Position numbers and translations under genes: made by a program. A DNA stretch of 64,000 bases from Evansella sp041820985 (GTDB taxonomy: Bacteria > Bacillota > Bacilli > Bacillales > Salisediminibacteriaceae), in the NCBI RefSeq assembly GCF_041820985.1, contig NZ_JBGUAU010000006.1:147095-211094 (forward strand), read 5' to 3'. This document shows, piece by piece, positions 1 through 8,293 of this stretch (positions are counted from its first letter, which is position 1; each line of letters begins with the position of its first letter). The notes under the pieces are model-generated. The model saw only the letters and a program-made list of their open reading frames with translations, ran no database searches and had not been told where the DNA came from.

Positions 1-236
1 AGATAGATTTTAACTCCACCCAAATTTCTTGTTAAATTTTGAGCTAACGTTAATGGATTTTCTCTTCCTACATATTCTTTTAAATAATACTTATACTCTT
101 CAATAAATTCTGGATCATTTTTATAATGATCAAACTGTTCCGCTAGAAGGTTTAACACTTGTTTTAATTCATCAGGAACAAAACTACCACCAAATTCACC
201 AAAATACCCTTTTTTCTCATCTACTTTCAAACTCAT
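1..236 (-). CDS. trpB: Tryptophan synthase beta chain, 5' part only (runs off the window)
   Basis: The reverse strand from 236 reads a protein opening MSLKVDEKKGYFGEFGGSFV, followed by an acidic stretch, KYYLKEYVGRENPL and LTRNLGG. This is the conserved N-terminus of TrpB, the PLP enzyme that condenses indole with serine in the last step of tryptophan synthesis. About 78 residues are visible of a family that is usually near 400, so the PLP lysine lies outside the window. An AGAGGAG ribosome binding site sits upstream of the ATG. The gene is divergent from the small gene at 476. The rest of a trp operon, if present, would lie beyond position 1. The family call is confident; completeness cannot be judged. 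Confidence 0.93.
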   Translation of the reverse strand, partial: MSLKVDEKKGYFGEFGGSFVPDELKQVLNLLAEQFDHYKNDPEFIEEYKYYLKEYVGRENPLTLAQNLTRNLGGVKIY

Positions 237-475
237 CTCTACTTCACTCCTCTAACCTCAGCTAAATTTTAAAAATTATGTTTTTTATTGTAACATTATC
301 TAAGTATTTTTTCTATTATTTCTTACATTTTAGCCTGTTAAAAACGTTGTTGATGATTTGTACTCCTGATTACTCGCTTTCCAAGGACGAACTACAAATA
401 TTTTTAAACGTATCGCTTTTTTTAAAATATAATGAAGGGTAATTTTCATGATATAATAAAAATAGGGTGATAATA

Positions 476-772
476 ATGGATAATAAAAGTATAGAAGAAG
501 AGATTATAAAGAAATACCAGCAGGATGAAAAAATGATGGTACTTGTATTTGCACAATGGTGTGTGAACAATGACTTAAACCCTGTATCCTTATATGAAAA
601 AGCACATCCTAGTCAAAAAGATAATACGTTACTAACGGAAGCAATCCACTTAACAGTATCAAAAGAAGAGGCAGGTTTAATTTCTGATGACACATTACTT
701 GGAGTTTTATCCTTATATGGAAATGACGAACTTGCATTTGTCGTTAGTAAAGAAATGGTAAAAAAAAGATAA
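476..772 (+). CDS. Small acidic protein of unknown function (98 aa)
   Basis: I do not recognise the family. The product is a soluble, mostly helical-looking protein with no signal peptide, membrane segment or cysteine cluster beyond one Cys in FAQWCVNNDL. ATG at 476 is preferred over the in-frame GTG at 467, because GGGTG at 465-469 is placed as its ribosome binding site, seven bases upstream. It is a single-gene unit, divergent from trpB and convergent with the CAP-domain lipoprotein. Its stop codon lies inside the shared terminator palindrome. Coding is supported by the ribosome site, good codon use and a clean terminator. Function is unknown. Confidence 0.7.
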   Translation: MDNKSIEEEIIKKYQQDEKMMVLVFAQWCVNNDLNPVSLYEKAHPSQKDNTLLTEAIHLTVSKEEAGLISDDTLLGVLSLYGNDELAFVVSKEMVKKR

Positions 773-810
773 AAAGAAATCGGGTTTAAACCCGATTTCT
801 TTTTATCTTT
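765..810. terminator. Bidirectional terminator overlapping both convergent stop codons
   Basis: Positions 765-810 form a perfect 23+23 base palindrome with its centre between 787 and 788 (core CGGGTTTAAACCCG). The T-rich flank gives a U-tract on either strand. The TAA of the forward gene (770-772) and the stop of the reverse gene (803-805) both fall inside the stem. One element therefore ends both transcripts with no spacer. Confidence 0.9.
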
Positions 811-1624
811 GAATAAACATCTGTGTCCAATGATGGCCATTTGGATCATAACCAACACCAATATGTGTGTAATTACCATTTAAAATGTTTTGCCTATGTC
901 CGGCACTATTCATCCATGATTCTACAACTTGCTCTGCTGTTTGTTGACCTTGAGCTATATTTTCAGCCGCAGCGTTATAGGATACACCAAAATCACGAAT
1001 CATATCAAATGGAGAGCCATAGGTTGGACTAGTATGGGAAAAATAACTATTTTCACGCATATCATTAGATTTCGTTCTTGCTACTTGTCCTAATTCACCA
1101 TCAAATTGTAAATCCTGCAATCCATTATTTCGTCTTTCTTGATTTGTTAACTCAATTACTCTCTGCTCCATTGCAGTAATATCATCTTGACCTGGTTCAC
1201 TTTCATCTGTTTCTTCTGCTTTGCTTTGATTCATATCTGCTTGTTGTTGCTGTTCTTGTGTAGCCCCTTCGTTCTGTGGAAGTTCATTTTGATCTTGTTG
1301 ATTTTCTTTATTCCAATTTTTCTTACTTTGATTAATTTGAACATTTTTGTTTTGCTGATTCACATCAATTTTGTATTCAAATTTTGCTTCTTGAATTTGC
1401 ACTGCTTTAGTATGGGGAAAATTATCACTTGATAGTGTCGTACTATCACTCGATATGGTATCCTCATTATTGACCGATCCTTGATCTACATCCATTACTT
1501 GGTCGCCTTTTTCATTTAAACCAATATACCTGTCATCAATGGTTTCTTCCACATCAGTATTACAGCCAATTAAGACAAGAAAACAAAGTGTAAATAAGTG
1601 AAGATAACTTAATTTTCTAATCAT
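803..1624 (-). CDS. Lipoprotein with C-terminal CAP (SCP/YkwD-like) domain
   Basis: The protein is 273 aa. A lipoprotein signal (about residues 1-21) ends in LIGC, giving a lipidated Cys. A long Gln/Asn/Glu-rich linker follows (about 25-150), then a CAP domain (about 150-273) with LTNQERRNNGL, FSHTSPTYGSPFDMI, AENIAQGQQ, VVESWMNSAGHRQNIL and HIGVGYDPNGHHWTQMF. The His/Glu and SAGHR motifs are those of the bacterial YkwD/SafA-type branch. Members are cell-surface or spore-coat proteins of largely unknown biochemistry. The start has a strong AGGAGG site just upstream. It is a single gene, convergent with the unknown gene at 476. Lipidation and the CAP fold are clear; the role is inferred only as extracytoplasmic. 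Confidence 0.9.
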   Translation of the reverse strand: MIRKLSYLHLFTLCFLVLIGCNTDVEETIDDRYIGLNEKGDQVMDVDQGSVNNEDTISSDSTTLSSDNFPHTKAVQIQEAKFEYKIDVNQQNKNVQINQSKKNWNKENQQDQNELPQNEGATQEQQQQADMNQSKAEETDESEPGQDDITAMEQRVIELTNQERRNNGLQDLQFDGELGQVARTKSNDMRENSYFSHTSPTYGSPFDMIRDFGVSYNAAAENIAQGQQTAEQVVESWMNSAGHRQNILNGNYTHIGVGYDPNGHHWTQMFIQR

Positions 1625-1710
1625 AATGTTCTCACCTCCTACATATATTTTTTTCTGAATCCCTTATATTATTAATGTAAATTTTAAAGGAAATGGTTAA
1701 ATATACAAAA

Positions 1711-1860
1711 AAAGAGTCTGGAACAAAAAGTGTTTTCAGCAAAGAGAAATCCGAACGAAATGATTCTTGGTATACTATTCGCTGCAGAAATATACTTCGC
1801 TATGGTTACCTATCGTTCGTCTTTTCAATGTTACACTTTCGTTATGTCCCAGCCCTCTTT
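1711..1860. repeat. Dispersed GGCTGGAACA-type inverted-repeat element, acting as terminator
   Basis: The arms AAAGAGTCTGGAACA and TGTCCCAGCCCTCTTT pair across about 115 bases of imperfectly folded loop, with inner AAGTGT/ACACTT. On the reverse strand the closing arm runs into CTCTTTTTTTG, so it would end reverse-strand transcription from the decayed ATPase. The left end (GGAACAAAA, then AAATCCGAAC) matches the element at 10547-10655 read on the other strand, so the two belong to one family. Confidence 0.7.
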
Positions 1861-1892
1861 TAATCAAAAATCTATATGTATAGATTATTTAA

Positions 1893-2152
1893 CCTTTACT
1901 TGAAGAAGTCCTAAGCTATTTAGTATAACAAGTATGTGGCTCCCATATCTGCAAATATCGCAATCCATCGGGTTAACAACCTTGAGGAGTACTAACAATA
2001 ATACAATGGATTTAATCGCCTTGAACATACTCCGCATAAAGGATTATCTTCTGTATCTCCTAGATTGTCCTAAATAACGACTTATCTAATATTATATAAA
2101 TTCCGAGCAACTAATAATCCACATCAATCCCCATAACACATTTCAGTTGTGG
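1893..2152 (-). pseudogene. Remnant of the C-terminus of a heavy-metal (Cd/Zn-type) P1B ATPase
   Basis: No open frame remains. The reverse strand still reads, across frames, LATATVGIAMG-like VATTEM..., then KAIKSIVLLLV, then WIAIFADMGAT (bases 1935-1967) and, after a one-base shift, VILNSLGLLQVK. In order this matches the last two transmembrane helices of CadA/ZntA-type ATPases (IKxIVLLLV..., WIAIFADMGATLLVxLNxLRLLxVK). At least two frameshifts and several stops are present, and everything upstream of about 2152 is gone. The T-run hairpin at 1711-1860 lies just past the old stop. Assignment rests on motif order, not an alignment score. Confidence 0.75.
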
Positions 2153-2186
2153 CAACTTTATGTTATAGGAGGATGAATGATAAAAG

Positions 2187-3029
2187 TTAGATTTTTAATT
2201 TTTTACGTATAACTCTTTCTATTATAAAGGAAGGAATAATATTTTTAATTACAGAGACAAATCTTACACCTTTCCCTATTGGATAACGCAGTCTTGGTTT
2301 GTTCTTACTACATATAGATGTTATTAGTGAAATTACTAAAGATGGATCTTCAGATTGCTGTGCTGCTTCTTTAGCGTGTTCAAATATTTTTTTTATGAAT
2401 GAATCATATTCCGATGTAACTAAGCTTCCATCTATAGTATTAAAACTTTTGGACCAAATATTTGTGTTGAATGACCCAGCTTCGACTATACTCACATATA
2501 TATTAAAAGGAAGTAATTCATACCGTAACGATTCACTATAACCTTCTAACGCAAATTTAGAAGCTGCGTATGCTCCCAGTCCAGGTAAACCAATTATTCC
2601 ACTAATACTTCCTATATTTATAATCTTCCCTTTCTTTTGTTCCCTCATTAGAGGAAGGAATGCATTTGTTATTGAGACGACACTAAAGAAATTCGTTTCA
2701 AATTGCATCTTCCATTTTTCAAGTGAAAGTAACTCCGAAATCCCACCTAAACATTCCCCTGCGTTATTAATTAAAATATCAATTCGACCATACTTTACTT
2801 TAATTAAAGATACTATATCTGCTATTTGTTCTTGTTTTGTAACATCAAGTTGCAAAACCTTTATATTATCTTCAATTCCCATTTCTCTTGCAAGCTCCAT
2901 TAATAGGCTTTGATTATGTATATCTCGCATTGTAGCAATCACAAAAAAATTTTTATTCGCTAGTTTCAAAGTGGCTAATAGACCAAAACCACTACTACAC
3001 CCTGTTATAAATACAATTTCTTGTCGCAA
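2187..3029 (-). CDS. Short-chain dehydrogenase/reductase (SDR)
   Basis: This 280-aa classical SDR carries the Rossmann motif TGCSSGFG near the N-terminus, DVTKQEQ, NNAGE, the catalytic Ser in IGSISG and the YAASK Tyr-X3-Lys pair. The overall pattern resembles the 17-beta-hydroxysteroid-like NAD(P)-dependent branch. The substrate is unknown. The frame is open up to 3266, but TTG at 3029 is chosen because AGAGGT lies six bases upstream and the Rossmann strand starts directly after it. The longer reading would overlap the divergent pepF start and adds a non-conserved basic/hydrophobic stretch. The gene is divergently transcribed from pepF. Confidence 0.85.
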   Translation of the reverse strand: MRQEIVFITGCSSGFGLLATLKLANKNFFVIATMRDIHNQSLLMELAREMGIEDNIKVLQLDVTKQEQIADIVSLIKVKYGRIDILINNAGECLGGISELLSLEKWKMQFETNFFSVVSITNAFLPLMREQKKGKIINIGSISGIIGLPGLGAYAASKFALEGYSESLRYELLPFNIYVSIVEAGSFNTNIWSKSFNTIDGSLVTSEYDSFIKKIFEHAKEAAQQSEDPSLVISLITSICSKNKPRLRYPIGKGVRFVSVIKNIIPSFIIERVIRKKLKI

Positions 3030-3242
3030 GTAAATACCTCTTTTCCATTCTGGCTTTTTTCTACATATAAATTTATATTTCATGAAAAAATAATAGATAA
3101 AGTAATCCAATATTAATAACTTCTTCCATAAACATATCATGAGAATCATATGTAGGAAATACGTATTAGTAGGTCTTATTATTTTTTTCATGCTAAAATA
3201 GATGAAAGTTATTTTTTTACAATAATAAAAGGAGTGAATGAA

Positions 3243-5030
3243 TTGAGTACATATAGTACAAGACAAGAGGTTCCAGAGTATGAAAAATGGGATCTAGGGG
3301 ATATTTATGATTCTTTACATGATTGGGAAAAAGATTTTAAAAAGTGTGAAGACATAGTTATCGAGTTAAAACAATATGACGGTACGATATTAGACGGAAC
3401 TATACTTTACGAGTTTTTATCAAAACAAGAGAAGTTAAATTTCATTTTCAAAAAGGTATATGTATATGGCATGCTCCATGTTGATATTGATACACGAGAC
3501 ACTTCTTCTCAGTCCTTATTAGACAAAGCAGCACAATTAAGTGTAAAAATAAGTTCCGCAACTTCATTTTTTATGCCATTTTTATTAAGTCTAGATGAAG
3601 CAATCCTAAATAAATATATTGATTCCAACGAGAAGCTTAAGTATTTTGAGAAAGACTTATTTGAATCGTTTCGCTATAAAGCTCATGTTTTATCAAAGGA
3701 GAAAGAAGAAGTCATTTCTCAAATGGGAGAAGCTTTATCTTCACCTAGCAAAACATTCGGAATGTTAAATAATGCAGATATAAAGTTTGGTGAAGTGACA
3801 AATGAGAATGGAGAAAAAGTAGAATTAACGCGTGGTATGTATGCAAAACTTATTGAAGATGAAGATCGGACAAAAAGGAAAGAAGCATATAAAGCTTATT
3901 ATAAGCCATATGTACATTTGAATAACTCAATTGCATCTACTCTTTCTGCTGCGATTAAAAATAATGTACTGTTATCAAAAATGCGTAATTATCCATCAGC
4001 TCTAGAAAAATCCTTGTTTACTGATAATGTTTCTAAAGATGTATATGATAATCTGATTCAAGCAACGAAGGATAACATTTCTTCCTATCATAAATATACC
4101 GCTTTACGAAAGGATTTATTAGGTTTGGAGGAATTACGTCAATATGACTTAAATGTTCCGTTGGTATCTGGAGTAAAACAGGAAATGCCGTATGATGAGG
4201 CTTATGATACCATGCTAAAAGCTTTGACACCTCTTGGAAATGATTATGTTGAGACATTAAAAACGTTTAAAGAAAAGCGTTTTGTTGATGTTAGAGAAAC
4301 TCCTGGAAAACGATCTGGGGCGTATAATTTAGGATTGTATGGTGTACATCCTTTTGTTTTATTAAACCATCATGACGATTTGGATAGTCTATTTACTTTA
4401 GCTCATGAAATGGGTCATGCGATGCATAGTTATTATTCTAATGAGTATCAACCACAGATTTCTGCAGGATATACAATTTTTGTTGCGGAAGTTGCATCTA
4501 CCGTAAACGAAGTATTACTAATTAACTATTTATTAGAAACTACCCAAGATGATAATATTCGTAAGCATCTAGTGAATCATTTTATTGATAAGTTCAAAGG
4601 AACTTTCTTTACACAAGTAATGTTTGCTGATTTTGAGAAAAGAACACACGAAATGGCTGAAAAAGGTGAACCGCTAACAGCAGAAAGTTTCAATAAGACA
4701 TATGAATCGTTATTCCGTGAGTATACTGGTGATGATGTTGTTTTTGATGATGAAGTAAAATATGGTTGGTCTAGAATCCCACACTTTTATCGTCCATTTT
4801 ATGTCTATAAATACGCTACTGGATTTGCATCTGCAATGTTAATAGCAAATAAATTATTAGAAGGAGATAAAGATACGTTACAAGCTTATCTTGAATTCTT
4901 AAAGAGCGGAAGTTCCGAATACCCATTAGACTTATTAAAGAAAACAGGCGTAGACTTAACAACTCCTGAACCGATCGAAAGTGCATTAACTTCATTTAAT
5001 GAACTGGTGGATCAATTCTCGAAAATGTAA
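3243..5030 (+). CDS. pepF: Oligoendopeptidase F (M3 family zinc peptidase)
   Basis: This 595-aa cytoplasmic metallopeptidase cuts short peptides. The zinc motif HEMGH is at about residues 388-392, followed by the M3 signature AEVASTVNE, which supplies the third ligand. The C-terminal PHFYRPFYVYKYATGFASA block is typical of PepF. Length matches the family (about 600). TTG at 3243 is preferred: AAAGGAG at 3228-3234 is eight bases away, while the in-frame GTG at 3234 sits inside that ribosome site. It is a single gene ended by a hairpin at 5034-5070. The likely role is peptide recycling. Confidence 0.95.
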   Translation: MSTYSTRQEVPEYEKWDLGDIYDSLHDWEKDFKKCEDIVIELKQYDGTILDGTILYEFLSKQEKLNFIFKKVYVYGMLHVDIDTRDTSSQSLLDKAAQLSVKISSATSFFMPFLLSLDEAILNKYIDSNEKLKYFEKDLFESFRYKAHVLSKEKEEVISQMGEALSSPSKTFGMLNNADIKFGEVTNENGEKVELTRGMYAKLIEDEDRTKRKEAYKAYYKPYVHLNNSIASTLSAAIKNNVLLSKMRNYPSALEKSLFTDNVSKDVYDNLIQATKDNISSYHKYTALRKDLLGLEELRQYDLNVPLVSGVKQEMPYDEAYDTMLKALTPLGNDYVETLKTFKEKRFVDVRETPGKRSGAYNLGLYGVHPFVLLNHHDDLDSLFTLAHEMGHAMHSYYSNEYQPQISAGYTIFVAEVASTVNEVLLINYLLETTQDDNIRKHLVNHFIDKFKGTFFTQVMFADFEKRTHEMAEKGEPLTAESFNKTYESLFREYTGDDVVFDDEVKYGWSRIPHFYRPFYVYKYATGFASAMLIANKLLEGDKDTLQAYLEFLKSGSSEYPLDLLKKTGVDLTTPEPIESALTSFNELVDQFSKM

Positions 5031-5033
5031 TAT

Positions 5034-5070
5034 AAAGAGTCAAAAGGTGTAATTCCTTTTGACTCTTTTT
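5034..5070. terminator. Bidirectional terminator between pepF and the M20 peptidase
   Basis: AAAGAGTC-AAAAGG pairs with CCTTTT-GACTCTTT around a seven-base loop, with a T-run after the stem on the forward strand and A-run/T-run symmetry on the reverse. It lies directly after the pepF stop and just before the stop of the convergent M20 gene. Confidence 0.9.
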
Positions 5071-5082
5071 GGAATTGTTCTA

Positions 5083-6225
5083 TTAGCTTTTTCTTGATAG
5101 CTCTTGGATGCTCTTAGCTAACAACAAACATCTTTCTGTTAACGACTTAATTTCTAGATATTCGTCTTCACTATGAGCATTACCACCAACTGGTCCTAAT
5201 CCATCTATTGTGGGAATACCTAATGCTGAAGTAAATGCAGCATCTGATCCTCCCCCTGTAGCTACTCCATCAATTCTTTCTAATCCAATATTACTAGCTA
5301 TTTTCTTTATTACATTAGCTAGTTCTATTGATTCCGCACTTTTTTCCATAGGAGGTCGTGTTAACCCGCCTTTTAATTCTAATTCTGTACCTTCTACATC
5401 TGGAGCTGTACAAATATCTTTGATATCATTTGTTAATTCCTCCGCTTGCTTTAATGTATTCACTCGTATTTCAATTTGAGCTTCTGCGTGAGGAGCGATG
5501 GTATTAAGGGTTGTTCCCCCTTTAATTAATCCAACATTCACATTAATACCTTTTTCATAATCTGATAGTTGATGTAGCTTCGTAATCTTATGAGCTAATT
5601 CTTCAATTGCACTGGCACCTTTTTCCGGTTCAATTCCAGAGTGTGCTCCGATTCCTGTAACTTTTAAAGTAAACTTACCTCCACCTCTTCTACTAGTAAC
5701 AAGCTTTCCATTCGCTCTCGATGGTTCCATAATTAAAGCATATTTTTTATTTGCAGCGTATTTCTCTATAATCTTCCTTGAGCTTGGAGAACCAACTTCT
5801 TCATCACTATTAAAAATTATTTGAATATTTTTTAAACTAAAGTCCTCATAAAATCGTAATGCTGAGATAGCAAAGTAAAGTGTAACAAGACTTCCTTTCA
5901 TGTCAATAACCCCAGGTCCATACGCACGATTATTGTCGTGAGTAAAAGGACGTTTCGACGCCGTGCCTTTTGAGAAAACAGTGTCTAGGTGAGCAACGAT
6001 GATAATCTCAGGATTAACAGCATCTCTATGTTTAACTACCATATGATTACCGAATTCATTTTCGTGTATAGAGACTATATCAAATCCTAGTTCTATATAT
6101 TTTGAGCAAAAATACGTACCAATCTTATCAATACCGACTTTATTGTAGGATCCACTATCTATGTTAACGAGATACTCAAGCATCTCTAACATTTCTTTTT
6201 GTTTTTGGTCAATATACTTTTTCAT
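5083..6225 (-). CDS. M20 family metallopeptidase, glutamate carboxypeptidase (CPG2)-like
   Basis: The protein is about 380 aa. The di-zinc ligands are visible in order: HLDT (about 79-82), GVIDMKG (Asp about 108), the catalytic DEE pair in NSDEEVG (about 141-143), the Glu of IMEPSR and the late His in GGNAHSEDEY. A dimerisation insert lies between the EE pair and the last His. The family hydrolyses C-terminal amino acids or N-acyl groups; the exact substrate is not readable. The frame opens at TTG 6270, but ATG 6225 is preferred because the first 15 residues are unlike the family. Neither start has a strong ribosome site, so the N-terminus is uncertain. Confidence 0.87.
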   Translation of the reverse strand: MKKYIDQKQKEMLEMLEYLVNIDSGSYNKVGIDKIGTYFCSKYIELGFDIVSIHENEFGNHMVVKHRDAVNPEIIIVAHLDTVFSKGTASKRPFTHDNNRAYGPGVIDMKGSLVTLYFAISALRFYEDFSLKNIQIIFNSDEEVGSPSSRKIIEKYAANKKYALIMEPSRANGKLVTSRRGGGKFTLKVTGIGAHSGIEPEKGASAIEELAHKITKLHQLSDYEKGINVNVGLIKGGTTLNTIAPHAEAQIEIRVNTLKQAEELTNDIKDICTAPDVEGTELELKGGLTRPPMEKSAESIELANVIKKIASNIGLERIDGVATGGGSDAAFTSALGIPTIDGLGPVGGNAHSEDEYLEIKSLTERCLLLAKSIQELSRKS

Positions 6226-6365
6226 TTTCTCAACCCAATCCTTGATTCTAATATACTTATAGTTTACCAAATATAATATTCAAAGGAACAATGTACTTTT
6301 TAGTAATTTTTATTTACTTCACTACATATTGTTTTATATGGAAATTGGACAAGGAGTGATTGGCA

Positions 6366-6647
6366 ATGAAAGATTGGATAAGTAGCTTTGAAGTAACACT
6401 ATTAAGTATGGTCGCTCTCCGACTGATGTCAGGAACTTTCGAGATAACTGCAGCTTTATTGATGATGAAGTTTAATAATATTGAACGCGCACTTCAGATC
6501 AATGCAATACTGGCTATTGTAGGTCCAATTACGTTAATATTAACAATGACAATAGGGCTCGTTGGAATTGCAGACAAATTACCAGTAACTAAATTACTTA
6601 TTGTTGGTTTAGGAGTTTTTCTTATTTTATTTGGGTTAAAAAAATAG
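6366..6647 (+). CDS. YqhV-like small membrane protein (DUF2619)
   Basis: This 93-aa protein has three hydrophobic segments. It matches the B. subtilis YqhV pattern closely: LRLMSGTFEITAA near the N-terminus, NAILAIVGPI in the middle and a short C-terminal helix ending GLKK. In B. subtilis yqhV lies beside the spoIIIA operon; here it stands alone and no spoIIIA gene is in the window. AAGGAG at 6351-6356 is nine bases before ATG 6366, so this start is chosen over the in-frame TTG at 6360. Function is unknown. Confidence 0.85.
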   Translation: MKDWISSFEVTLLSMVALRLMSGTFEITAALLMMKFNNIERALQINAILAIVGPITLILTMTIGLVGIADKLPVTKLLIVGLGVFLILFGLKK

Positions 6648-6693
6648 TGATTTAGACTAATTCCTATTTATTCTTCTATATGCCTTCTATATA

Positions 6694-6824
6694 TTAAAGT
6701 AGCCTTATATAATGCGTTATTGAACTTTTAATTATACAATGAATTCCTTCAATACTAAACTCCCCCTCAGCTACTTTGTTTGGTAAATTTGGGCGAGCTT
6801 TTCATGCCACAATTTATAATCCAA
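6694..6824 (-). pseudogene. Possible decayed small ORF in a 320-base gap
   Basis: The gap 6648-6967 has no intact gene. On the reverse strand a good ribosome site (GAGGTGG at 6834-6840) precedes TTG 6824, reading MDYKLWHEKLAQIYQTK before a stop at 6771. A -1 shift at that point continues as VAEGEFSIEGIHCIIKSS to a stop at 6694. This could be a broken gene for a protein of about 43 residues, or chance. I do not recognise the family. The rest of the gap shows nothing beyond AT-rich DNA upstream of the acyltransferase. Confidence 0.25.
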
Positions 6825-6967
6825 CTTATGAAACCACCTCCCCCTCTTTATAATCATTAGGTTTTCCCTAAAAAATATATGCAAAAATAATGATAAGGCA
6901 GTATGTGATTCCTTTTTCAGACCAATAATTGTTACTAGAACATTTTATAGTTTGAGGAAGTGTTAAG

Positions 6968-8071
6968 TTGGAAAATAGATTAATCATCAATGAAGCTTAT
7001 TGGTTGCGAGCACTCTCTTGTCTTGCAGTTGTTATCACACATGCTGTCAACACAACTCTTGCTAATTATGAAGCAACAGCAACTCAATTTGAACAATATA
7101 TATTAATTTTTATACGATTTATGGCCTTTTTCGGTACTCCAACCTTTGTATTTATCTCAGAATTAATTTTAGCTCGTGCGTACCCAAATGGAGTACCAAA
7201 ACATTTTTTTCAAAAGCGAATAAAATTTTTACTCATGCCTTTTATTTCAATGGCTATTATCTTTGCATTTATTACTACCGAAACACTACAAGGTGCTATA
7301 TATCAAGCATTCTTAAACATTTTTTTAGCAGGATATTATGGATACTTTATTTTAATTATTTTTCAATTTTATCTATTACACGTAATATTACATAACAAAT
7401 TGCAACGATGGTCACCAAAACTTATAATTAGTATTTCTTTTCTGATAAACGTATTATATTTAGGTTTTTTTCACTATACTGATCCGATACAATTACTACC
7501 TTTTGCTGAGCAAATATGGAAGAAAGGTCACTGGTTACCTTTTCTCGGTTGGATTTTTTATTTTACATTAGGTTTTTATTGTGGAAAAAATTACGAGGTT
7601 TTTAAAGCAAAATTATATAAGTTCAGAAAGGTTTTACCAATATTTCCAATAATAACCCTTTTCATCATCATACTTTCAGTTCGAACAGATTTATTGACGG
7701 TAGTTTCTTCAAAACGAATGGACATGATTCTTTACACTACAAGCATTATATTTGTTACTGTATACATTTCTTCAACATTAAATAAAGTTCCTAGAGTCAT
7801 CCTATTTATTAGTAAACATTCTTTTCATATATATTTAATCCATAAAATATTTCTATATTATTTAGAGCCAATACACTTTTTACATCCATTTGTTTATTTT
7901 ACAGTTGCAGTTGTTTACTCTGTTATCGGTTCTCTAATCGTTTCAAAACTATTCAGTAGGTTTAGATTATCCACGTATATCATTGGTAAGACTTTACCTG
8001 TACCTTTAAAAAACAAAAACAGAAAAAGTTGGCAGAAACCATTAGTTCCGAAGAAAAACACTCCAACGTAA
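6968..8071 (+). CDS. Membrane acyltransferase 3 family protein (YfiQ/YkrP-like)
   Basis: The protein is 367 aa with about ten transmembrane helices. The N-terminus INEAYWLRALSCLAVVITHA carries the family's conserved Arg and the catalytic-type His in the first helix. The rest has the aromatic, basic-loop pattern of acyltransferase-3 (OafA-like) proteins, which move acetyl or succinyl groups onto extracellular glycans. B. subtilis YfiQ and YkrP are the closest in style. The C-terminus is a short basic tail. The start is TTG with GAGGAAG upstream. It is a single gene with no glycan genes beside it, so the substrate cannot be inferred. Confidence 0.85.
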   Translation: MENRLIINEAYWLRALSCLAVVITHAVNTTLANYEATATQFEQYILIFIRFMAFFGTPTFVFISELILARAYPNGVPKHFFQKRIKFLLMPFISMAIIFAFITTETLQGAIYQAFLNIFLAGYYGYFILIIFQFYLLHVILHNKLQRWSPKLIISISFLINVLYLGFFHYTDPIQLLPFAEQIWKKGHWLPFLGWIFYFTLGFYCGKNYEVFKAKLYKFRKVLPIFPIITLFIIILSVRTDLLTVVSSKRMDMILYTTSIIFVTVYISSTLNKVPRVILFISKHSFHIYLIHKIFLYYLEPIHFLHPFVYFTVAVVYSVIGSLIVSKLFSRFRLSTYIIGKTLPVPLKNKNRKSWQKPLVPKKNTPT

Positions 8072-8090
8072 AAAATGTATCATTCATAAT

Positions 8091-8230
8091 AAAAGCGCAA
8101 GGCGCCCTCTCAGGACCGAAATGCAAATATTCTGAACTATAAAAAGCACATTTTGTTTTAATCGGACAGGTTATTTGACACGAGGAGATGACGCCTGGAG
8201 CTAGACAATTTTCTAATTCCAAAAATTTTA
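8091..8230. repeat. Dispersed intergenic repeat of the AAGCGCAAGGCGCC...GGAGCTAGACAA type
   Basis: This non-coding block has imperfect inverted ends (GCGCAAGGCGCC near the left, GACGCCTGGAGCTAGAC near the right). It resembles a widespread Bacillaceae small repeat with GCGC-rich ends and a terminal GGAGCTAGA. A more decayed relative may lie at about 62040-62175. Family membership is a recollection of the motif, not a search result. Confidence 0.5.
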
Positions 8231-8250
8231 TGCTTTCTTACCTTTAAACA

Positions 8251-8290
8251 AAAGCACAGAAAAAGATCGCTTGATACTTTTTCTGTGCTT
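8251..8290 (-). terminator. Terminator of the beta-phosphoglucomutase-like gene
   Basis: AAGCACAGAAAAAG pairs with CTTTTTCTGTGCTT around an eleven-base loop, directly after the reverse-strand stop at 8294. The stem is perfect over 13-14 pairs. Confidence 0.85.
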
Positions 8291-8293
8291 CAT

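Noticed and set aside
3030..3266. 79-residue N-terminal extension of the SDR
   Set aside because: It overlaps the divergent pepF ribosome site, is not SDR-like, and a good ribosome site serves TTG 3029.
7980..8222. 80-aa reverse ORF over the acyltransferase end
   Set aside because: It runs through the intergenic repeat and the convergent gene end and has no start signal.
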